From NCBI RefSeq assembly GCF_030549525.1, contig NZ_CP130831.1:3373501-3437500 (forward strand): a DNA stretch of 64,000 nucleotides, written 5' to 3'. Positions 57,972 to 64,000 of the stretch are shown piece by piece. Within the stretch, counting starts at the first letter, position 1, and every line of letters begins with the position of its first letter. Position numbers and translations under genes: made by a program. Source of the DNA: Stenotrophomonas sp. 704A1. Lineage in GTDB: Bacteria > Pseudomonadota > Gammaproteobacteria > Xanthomonadales > Xanthomonadaceae. The notes below the pieces were generated by a model, which ran no database searches, was not told where the DNA came from, and saw only the letters and a program-made list of their open reading frames with translations.

Positions 57972-59609
57972 CTACGGCAGCGCGCGTGCCAGCAGCGCGG
58001 ATAGATCCAGGCTGGCCGGCAGGGTGCCGAAGGCCAGCCCGTGCCCGCCGTCCAGACGGCTGCGGATGAATGCCTCGGCCATCGGGCTGCGTGCACGCAG
58101 CAGCAGTGCCGCCTGCAGCAGCAGCACGGTACGTTCGCAGAACACCCGCGCCTGGGCCTCATCCGGTGCCGCTGCGTCGCGCCAGCGCTCCAGCGCCGCC
58201 GCGTAGCGCGCATCGCGGCTTGCCATGGCCTCCAGTTCCGCCTGCAGCGCGGCGCGTGTCTCCGGCTCCCGCGCCAGCGCGCGCAGCACGTCCAGGCACT
58301 GGATGTTGCCACTGCCCTCCCAGATCGAATTCAGCGGTGCCTGCCGGTACAGCCGCGGCAGCATCGATTCCTCGACATACCCTGCGCCGCCCAGGCACTC
58401 CTGCGCCTCGTTGATGAACACCGCTGCGCGCTTGCAGATCCAGTACTTGCCCAGCGCAGTGCCCAGCCGCGCCAGTGCCGCCTGCACCGGATCCGCGGCG
58501 GCCTGGTCGACCGCCCGCGCGATGCGCATCGCCAGCACCGTGGCCGCTTCCGATTCCAGCGCCAGGTCGGCCAGCACGTTGGCCATCAACGGGTGGTCCA
58601 CCAGCGGCTTGCCGAAGGTGCGCCGGTGCCGCGCGTGATGCAGGGCCTGCGCCAGCGCCATGCGCATTTCCGCCGCAGCACCCAGCATGCAGTCCAGCCG
58701 CGTCATCATCACCATGCCGATGATGGTGGCCACGCCACGGCCCTCCTCGCCCACGCGCCAGGCCTGCGCGCCGCACAGCTCGATTTCACTGGAGGCATTG
58801 GCCCAGTCGCCAAGCTTGTCCTTCAACCGCATCAGGCGGAACGCGTTGCGATCGCCATCGGCCAGCCGCCGCGGCATCAGCAGGCAGGTCAAGCCCGCCG
58901 GTGCCTGCGCCAGCACCAGGAACCCATCGCACATCGGTGCCGAGAAGAACCACTTGTGCCCGATCAGGCGGTAGCGCTCGCCGTCGATCGGTTCGGCGCG
59001 CGTGCTGTTGGCCCGTACATCCGAGCCCCCCTGCTTCTCGGTCATGCCCATGCCCAGCGTGATGCCGGCCTTGTCGGCCACCGGCACGTCGCGCGGGTCG
59101 TACACCGGTGCTGCCGCCTTGCGTGACCACTCGCCCAGGTGCGGGTGCGCGCGCAGCACCGCCACCGCCGCGTGGGTCATGGTCAGCGGGCAGCTGGTGC
59201 CGGCCTCGGCCTGGTGGTGCAGATAGCTCAGCGCCGCGCGTGCCACATGCGCGCCCGGCTGTGGCTCGTGCCAGGACAGGCCGGCCACCCCATGCTCCTT
59301 GGCGGCCTGCATCAACTGGTGGTAGGCCGGGTGGAACTCCACCGTATCGATCCGGTGACCCTGCGCATCGTGGGTGCGCAGGCGCGGACGGTCACGGTTG
59401 GCATCGAAGCCCAGCCGGTACAGCGGGTCACCGGCCAGGCCGCCGTACACCGCCAGCCGGGGTGCGAACGCTGCGGCCCCTTCGCGCTGCACCGCTTCGA
59501 TCAGCGCGATGTCATCGGTCCACAGCTGGCGGCCAGCGAAGGGCGGCGGCTGGTTGAGCACCACGTGGGTCTCGTAGGGCGCACTGCTGCTGAAGCTGGG
59601 TCCGCTCAT
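57972..59609 (-). CDS. aidB: AidB-type acyl-CoA dehydrogenase family protein
   Basis: This 545-residue flavoprotein of the AidB branch (E. coli AidB has 541 residues) has the N-terminal extension with VVLNQPPPFAGRQLWTDDIAL, then the acyl-CoA dehydrogenase fold with TEKQGGSDVRANSTRAEP and HKWFFSAPMCDGFLVLAQ near the FAD site, RRTFGKPLVDHPLMANVLADL and ECLGGAGYVEESMLPRLYRQAPLNSIWEGSGN. AidB binds DNA and protects it from alkylation; isovaleryl-CoA dehydrogenase activity is weak. The start at 59609 has GGAA upstream. It is divergent from the DNA-repair operon across 113 bp. Confidence 0.94.
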   Translation of the reverse strand: MSGPSFSSSAPYETHVVLNQPPPFAGRQLWTDDIALIEAVQREGAAAFAPRLAVYGGLAGDPLYRLGFDANRDRPRLRTHDAQGHRIDTVEFHPAYHQLMQAAKEHGVAGLSWHEPQPGAHVARAALSYLHHQAEAGTSCPLTMTHAAVAVLRAHPHLGEWSRKAAAPVYDPRDVPVADKAGITLGMGMTEKQGGSDVRANSTRAEPIDGERYRLIGHKWFFSAPMCDGFLVLAQAPAGLTCLLMPRRLADGDRNAFRLMRLKDKLGDWANASSEIELCGAQAWRVGEEGRGVATIIGMVMMTRLDCMLGAAAEMRMALAQALHHARHRRTFGKPLVDHPLMANVLADLALESEAATVLAMRIARAVDQAAADPVQAALARLGTALGKYWICKRAAVFINEAQECLGGAGYVEESMLPRLYRQAPLNSIWEGSGNIQCLDVLRALAREPETRAALQAELEAMASRDARYAAALERWRDAAAPDEAQARVFCERTVLLLQAALLLRARSPMAEAFIRSRLDGGHGLAFGTLPASLDLSALLARALP

Positions 59610-59722
59610 CCGTTCCATCCCGCCGGCAAGAGGTGTGCGGCCCGATTGTGCCGCATCCGCTGGCAACTCCGCGTTCAGGCCGGTTCTCGCGACGTGCACG
59701 AGCGGCGCGCCACAGTGGCGGC

Positions 59723-60721
59723 ATGGCAGGCAATGACGATCTGGTGGTGCTGCGGCCGGAAGGGATGTACTGCGCAGCCGGTGGCTTCTACATCGACCCG
59801 TGGCGGCCGGTGCCGCGCGCGGTCATCACCCATGGCCACGGCGACCATGCGCGCCCGGGAATGGGCGAATACCACTGCAGCCAGGGCAGCGTGCCGATCC
59901 TGCGCTGGCGGCTCGGCGAGGTCCCGCTGCAGGCGCACGCCGACGGTGTGCCGTTCACGCTGGGCCGGGTCCAGGTCTCGCTGCATCCGGCCGGCCATGT
60001 GCTCGGCTCGGCACAGGTGCGCATCGACGACGGCGAACAGGTCTGGGTCGCCTCGGGCGACTACAAGCGCCAGCCGGATCCCACCTGCGCACCGTTCGAG
60101 GTCGTGCCCTGCGATACGTTCATCACCGAAGCCACCTTTGCCTTGCCGATCTACCGCTGGCCCGACACCGCCGCCGTCGCCGCCGACATCGTGGCATGGC
60201 GCCGCGAATGCGCGCAGCGCGGCGAGGCCGCCGTGCTGCTGTGCTACGCCCTGGGCAAGGCGCAGCGCGTACTGGCCGAACTGCGCACGCTGGATGATCA
60301 GCCCGCGTGGCTGCACGGGGCCATTGCCAACGGGGTATCGGTCTACCGCGAGGCGGGCATCGCGATGCTCGATACCCTCACCGTGGCCGAACAGGGGCGC
60401 CAGCCCGATGCGGCCGGCCAGCTGATCCTGGCGCCGCCGTCGGCCGCGGGCACGCCCTGGCTGCGGCGCTTCGGCCGCCATCAGCTTGGCTTCGCCTCGG
60501 GCTGGATGCAGCTGCGTGGCAACCGCCGCCGTCGCAACGTCGACCGGGGCTTCGTGGTGTCCGACCACGCCGATTGGCCGGCGCTGCTGCAGACGATCGA
60601 ACAGACCGGCGCGAAGCGGGTGATCGCCACCCACGGCAACACCGATGCGCTGATTCCGTTCCTGCGCGAACGCGGGGTCGCCGCCGAAGCGTTCCGCACC
60701 GATTTCGGGAGCGAGGAATGA
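59723..60721 (+). CDS. Ligase-associated DNA exonuclease (metallo-beta-lactamase/beta-CASP-like)
   Basis: This 332-residue nuclease has the metal motif THGHGDHARPGMGEYHC (HxHxDH, near residue 37) followed by HPAGHVLGSAQVRI, ASGDYKRQPDP, ITEATFALP and, near the C terminus, VVSDHADWPALLQTI and ATHGNTDALI. These match the exonuclease usually encoded with ATP-dependent ligases and Lhr-type helicases. Probable role: end processing in a DNA repair pathway. It is the first gene of a three-gene operon here and its stop overlaps the ligase start by 4 bp. Confidence 0.93.
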   Translation: MAGNDDLVVLRPEGMYCAAGGFYIDPWRPVPRAVITHGHGDHARPGMGEYHCSQGSVPILRWRLGEVPLQAHADGVPFTLGRVQVSLHPAGHVLGSAQVRIDDGEQVWVASGDYKRQPDPTCAPFEVVPCDTFITEATFALPIYRWPDTAAVAADIVAWRRECAQRGEAAVLLCYALGKAQRVLAELRTLDDQPAWLHGAIANGVSVYREAGIAMLDTLTVAEQGRQPDAAGQLILAPPSAAGTPWLRRFGRHQLGFASGWMQLRGNRRRRNVDRGFVVSDHADWPALLQTIEQTGAKRVIATHGNTDALIPFLRERGVAAEAFRTDFGSEE

Positions 60722-62325
60722 AGGCCTTCGCCGCGCTGTACCAGCGCCTGGACCGCAGTACCGCCACACTGGACAAGCGCGCGGCCCTGATCGACTACTT
60801 CGCCCATGCCGGTGCACACGATGCGGCATGGGCGTTGTACCTGCTCAGCGGCGGCAAGGTCGGTGGCGCGCGCAGGAAGATCGCCGGCAGCACCGAACTG
60901 CGCAGCTGGATCGCCGAGGAATCCGCACTGCCTGCCTGGCTGGTGGAGGACAGCTACGCGCAGGTGGGCGACCTGGCCGAGACGCTGACCCTGCTGCTGG
61001 ATGATCCACCCGGCGCGGCGACCGAGCGCCCTCTGGCGGACTGGATCGAACAGCATCTGCTGGCCGTCGCCAACCAGCCTGAAGCCGTGCGCCGTGCCGC
61101 GGTGGTCGCGGGCTGGCGAAGCCTGCCCGCCGCCGAGCGGCTGGTGTTCAACAAGCTGCTGACCGGCGCGTTGCGGGTCGGTGTATCGCAACGGGTCGTG
61201 CAGCAGGCGCTGGCCGAATGGTCAGGGCTGGACATCGCCCGCATCGCCCAGCGCATGCTCGGTGAGTGGGTTCCGTCGCCCGGACTGCTGGCGGCGCTGC
61301 TGTCGCCGCAGGAACTGCCCACCGACCGCCAGCAGCCCTACCCCTTCTTCCTGGCGTCGCCGCTGGAAGGCCTGCCCGCCGAACGGCTGGGCGAGATCGG
61401 TGCCTGGCTGCTGGAATGGAAATGGGACGGCATCCGCCTGCAGCTGCTGAAGCGACGCGGCGAAGTCGCGCTGTGGTCACGTGGCGAAGAACGCCTGGAT
61501 GGCCGCTTCCCGGAAATCGAACAGGCCGCAGCCGCGCTGCCGGATGGCTGCGTGCTGGACGGCGAACTGCTGGCCTGGGACAGCACGGCCGACCTGCCGC
61601 GTGCCTTCACCGCGCTGCAGACCCGCATCCAGCGTCGCAAGCCGGGCGCGGCCACGCTGCGCAACACCCCGGTGCGGGTGCTGGCCTACGATCTGCTGGA
61701 ACGCGAAGGCCGCGATCTGCGCGAGCTGCCCCTGCAGGAGCGCCGCACGCAGCTGGCCGGACTGCTGGGTGCGCTGGGCGACCCGCGCATCCAGCTGTCA
61801 CCCGAAGTGCCGGCCGATGACTGGTCCGATGCCGCGAAGCTGCGCGATGCCGCGCGCGCGCGCGGCGTGGAAGGCCTGATGCTCAAGCGCCGCGACTCGG
61901 TCTACCAGTCCGGCCGCCGGCGTGGCGACTGGTGGAAATGGAAGGTCGATCCGCTCACCATCGATGCGGTGCTGCTGTACGCGCAGGCCGGCCATGGCAG
62001 GCGCAGCACGCTGTACACCGACTACACCTTCGGGGTCTGGGATGGCGACGCACTGGTGCCGGTGGCCAAGGCCTATTCCGGGCTGGACGACAAGGAGATC
62101 CTGGCCCTGGACCGCTGGATCCGCGCGCATACGCGCGAGCGCTTTGGCCCGGTCCGCAGTGTCAGTCCGCAGCAGGTGTTCGAACTGGGCTTCGAGGCGG
62201 TCAACCGCAGCGCGCGCCACAAGTCCGGTATCGCCGTGCGTTTTCCCCGCATCCTGCGCTGGCGCCACGACAAGCCCGCCGCCGAGGCCGACCAGCTGGC
62301 GCAGCTGCAGGCCCTGGCGCGATGA
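60718..62325 (+). CDS. ATP-dependent DNA ligase (ligase-associated repair operon)
   Basis: This 535-residue ligase has an N-terminal helical DNA-binding domain (about 1-200), then the adenylation domain with motif I EWKWDGIR (adenylated Lys235), motif III in LDGELLAWD, motif IV EGLMLKRRDSVYQSGRR and motif V WWKWKVD, and an OB domain ending near FPRILRWRHDKPAAEADQL. The enzyme seals nicks using ATP. Bacteria have NAD-dependent LigA for replication, so this one serves repair. It overlaps both neighbours by 4 bp (ATGA), which suggests equal expression of the three proteins. Confidence 0.96.
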   Translation: MKAFAALYQRLDRSTATLDKRAALIDYFAHAGAHDAAWALYLLSGGKVGGARRKIAGSTELRSWIAEESALPAWLVEDSYAQVGDLAETLTLLLDDPPGAATERPLADWIEQHLLAVANQPEAVRRAAVVAGWRSLPAAERLVFNKLLTGALRVGVSQRVVQQALAEWSGLDIARIAQRMLGEWVPSPGLLAALLSPQELPTDRQQPYPFFLASPLEGLPAERLGEIGAWLLEWKWDGIRLQLLKRRGEVALWSRGEERLDGRFPEIEQAAAALPDGCVLDGELLAWDSTADLPRAFTALQTRIQRRKPGAATLRNTPVRVLAYDLLEREGRDLRELPLQERRTQLAGLLGALGDPRIQLSPEVPADDWSDAAKLRDAARARGVEGLMLKRRDSVYQSGRRRGDWWKWKVDPLTIDAVLLYAQAGHGRRSTLYTDYTFGVWDGDALVPVAKAYSGLDDKEILALDRWIRAHTRERFGPVRSVSPQQVFELGFEAVNRSARHKSGIAVRFPRILRWRHDKPAAEADQLAQLQALAR

Positions 62326-64000
62326 AGCGCAGCGACGCGCTGGGCCGTCTGCAGGACTGGTTCGGCAGCCGCGGCTGGCGCCCGTTGCCATTCCAGCGCG
62401 CGATGTGGCGCCATTACCTGGCGGGCGAATCAGGCCTGCTGCATACCCCCACCGGCAGCGGCAAGACACTGGCGATGTTCGGTGGCCCGCTGCTGCAGGC
62501 GATGCTGGATCCTCCGCCGGTGCCCAAGCGTGCCAGCGCGGTGCGGCCACTGCAGGTCCTGTGGGTGACCCCGCTGCGCGCGCTGGCCAGCGACACCGCG
62601 CGCGCCCTGCAGGCGCCGATCGACGGCCTCGGCCTGGGCTGGCGCGTCGGGCTGCGCAGTGGCGATGCCAGCAACCGCGAGCGGCGCCTGGCGCGCGAAG
62701 GCCGCATCGACGTGCTGGTGACCACGCCCGAATCACTGGCCCTGCTGCTGAGCTATCCCGACACGCTGGCCCGCATGCAGCAGCTGCGCTGCGTGGTGGT
62801 GGATGAGTGGCACGAGCTGCTGGGCAACAAGCGCGGCGTCCTGCTGCAGCTGAATCTGGCAACCCTGCGTGCAGCCGCGCCTTCGCTGCAGCTGTGGGGG
62901 TTGTCGGCCACGCTGGGCAACCTGGCGCAGGCGCGTGATGTCCTGCTGCCGGACCGGCCGCAGGCCCCCATCGTGGAAGGCGCGCGGCAGCGCCCGGTGA
63001 TCGTGCGCAGCCTGCTGCCCGATCCCGGCGAACGTTTCCCCTGGGCCGGGCATCTCGGCCTGGCACAGCTGCCACGCGTGCTCGATGCACTGCTGCACGC
63101 GCGCAGCAGCCTGCTGTTCACCAACACGCGGGCGCAGGCAGAGCTGTGGCACCAGGCATTGGCTGCGGTCTGGCCGGAGCAACCGGACACACTGGCCCTG
63201 CATCATGGCTCGCTGGATCCGGCACTGCGCCAGCAGGTGGAGGACGGCCTGCGTGCCGGCGCCCTGCGCTGCGTGGTGGCCACCTCCAGCCTCGACCTCG
63301 GCGTGGATTTCCCGGCCGTGGACCAGGTGCTGCAGCTGGGCAGCCCGAAGGGCGTGGCGCGGCTGCGCCAGCGTGCCGGGCGTGCGCGCCACCGGCCCGG
63401 TGCCAGTGGCGAGATCCTGTGCATTCCCAGCCATGCACTGGAGCTGGCCGAATACGCTGCGGTACGCCGTGCCCTGCAGGAGGGGATCACCGAGGCGCGG
63501 CGCCCGCCCACGCTGTCGCTGGATGTGCTGGCACAGCACGCGATCACCCGCGCCCTGGGCGAAGGCTTCAGTGCCGACGCGCTGCTGGCGCAGGTGCGCA
63601 CCACCCATGCCTTCGCCGGCCTGCAGGACGCGCAGTGGAACGCCGTCCTCGACTTCATCGTGCAGGGCGGCAACGCGCTGTCCCGTTACCCGGACTTCCA
63701 CAAGGTGGAGCGCGGTGCCGACGGCCTGTACCGCATGACCGACCGGCGCCAGGCGCTGCGCCACCGCCTGTCGATCGGCACCATCAGCAGCGATGGCAGC
63801 GTCCGCGTGCAGTTCCTGCGCGGTGGAGGCCTGGGCGCCGTGGAAGAACAGTTCGCCAGCCGCCTGCGGCGCGGTGACCGCTTCCAGTTCGCCGGGCGCC
63901 TGCTCGAGCTGGTGCAGCTGCGCGACATGACCGCCTATGTGCGCCGCGCGCGCGGCGGCGGCAACGGCGTCGTTCCACGCTGGCAGGGCGGGCAGCTGCC
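62322..64000 (+). CDS. Lhr-type ligase-associated DEXH helicase, N-terminal part (runs off the window)
   Basis: The reading frame is open from the ATG at 62322 to the right edge, with 559 codons visible and the 3' end missing. It has Walker A TPTGSGKT at 42-49, the motif II VVVDEWHEL near residue 160, SATLG, and helicase domain 2 with LFTNTRAQAEL, VVATSSLDLGVDFPAVDQVLQLGSPKGVARLRQRAGRARHRPG. Such helicases act with the exonuclease and ligase in one repair module. The start overlaps the ligase stop by 4 bp. A phosphoesterase gene often follows, but would lie outside the window. Confidence 0.95.
   Translation, partial: MKRSDALGRLQDWFGSRGWRPLPFQRAMWRHYLAGESGLLHTPTGSGKTLAMFGGPLLQAMLDPPPVPKRASAVRPLQVLWVTPLRALASDTARALQAPIDGLGLGWRVGLRSGDASNRERRLAREGRIDVLVTTPESLALLLSYPDTLARMQQLRCVVVDEWHELLGNKRGVLLQLNLATLRAAAPSLQLWGLSATLGNLAQARDVLLPDRPQAPIVEGARQRPVIVRSLLPDPGERFPWAGHLGLAQLPRVLDALLHARSSLLFTNTRAQAELWHQALAAVWPEQPDTLALHHGSLDPALRQQVEDGLRAGALRCVVATSSLDLGVDFPAVDQVLQLGSPKGVARLRQRAGRARHRPGASGEILCIPSHALELAEYAAVRRALQEGITEARRPPTLSLDVLAQHAITRALGEGFSADALLAQVRTTHAFAGLQDAQWNAVLDFIVQGGNALSRYPDFHKVERGADGLYRMTDRRQALRHRLSIGTISSDGSVRVQFLRGGGLGAVEEQFASRLRRGDRFQFAGRLLELVQLRDMTAYVRRARGGGNGVVPRWQGGQL

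Noticed and set aside
1..64000. tRNA, rRNA, CRISPR arrays or insertion sequences
   Set aside because: I looked in the gaps for cloverleaf-like sequence, regularly spaced repeats and transposase motifs and saw none. Short RNAs without clear structure could be missed by eye.

Overview
The window looks like a chromosomal segment of a Stenotrophomonas species (Xanthomonadaceae). Three things point there: the high-GC housekeeping genes, SMAG-type palindromes (short REP hairpins with a GTAG-like edge) at 48474-48496 and 57860-57882, and gene products typical of that family. The assignment is inferred from sequence features, not from a database search.

Region 1 (1-20.4 kb) is accessory in character, with visibly lower GC and more irregular codon use than the rest. 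A seven-gene assembly line runs leftwards from 16553 off the left edge: a type II thioesterase, an SDR oxidoreductase, a threonine-activating NRPS (degenerate C-like domain, A, PCP), an ATP-grasp-like ligase that looks circularly permuted, a second type II thioesterase, a 2309-residue NRPS-PKS hybrid (TubC_N, C, decayed A, PCP, KS, AT, KR, ACP), and a serine-activating NRPS cut by the window edge. Facing it on the other strand are an EntD-type phosphopantetheinyl transferase, which can activate the carrier domains, and an HlyD-like adaptor plus ABC ATPase with no permease gene nearby. The predicted backbone is Thr, an undetermined residue, one reduced malonyl unit, then Ser. I do not recognise a known product.

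Region 2 (20.6-32.1 kb) is core-like: a hotdog-fold protein, secreted and membrane proteins of unknown function, DUF502, a queuosine-precursor transporter, a DUF885 peptidase-like protein, a serine hydrolase, a VOC protein, DUF2147, metG, a HAD phosphatase and rnfB. Region 3 (32.1-43.2 kb) opens with a structured leader before a small helical protein. It then has a RidA protein, mprF facing an AcvB/VirJ-like gene (synthesis and probable hydrolysis of lysyl-phosphatidylglycerol), an HD hydrolase, a transglutaminase-TPR protein, YjdM/PhnA and a YegD-like Hsp70.

Region 4 (43.2-59.6 kb) holds an ECF sigma factor operon with an unusual duplicated divergent promoter motif, a small MscS-like channel, a DksA-type zinc finger protein, a YgjP-like peptidase, an RsuA-type pseudouridine synthase that lacks its catalytic Asp, a PLD-family (ClsC-like) enzyme, an HDOD protein, a leucine-dehydrogenase-type enzyme, a subtilisin autotransporter, a thiolase, two Ala-rich lipoprotein paralogues and aidB. 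Region 5 (59.7-64 kb) is the ligase-associated DNA repair operon (exonuclease, ATP-dependent ligase, Lhr-type helicase) joined by 4-bp overlaps. The last gene runs off the right edge. I found no tRNA, rRNA, CRISPR array or transposase.
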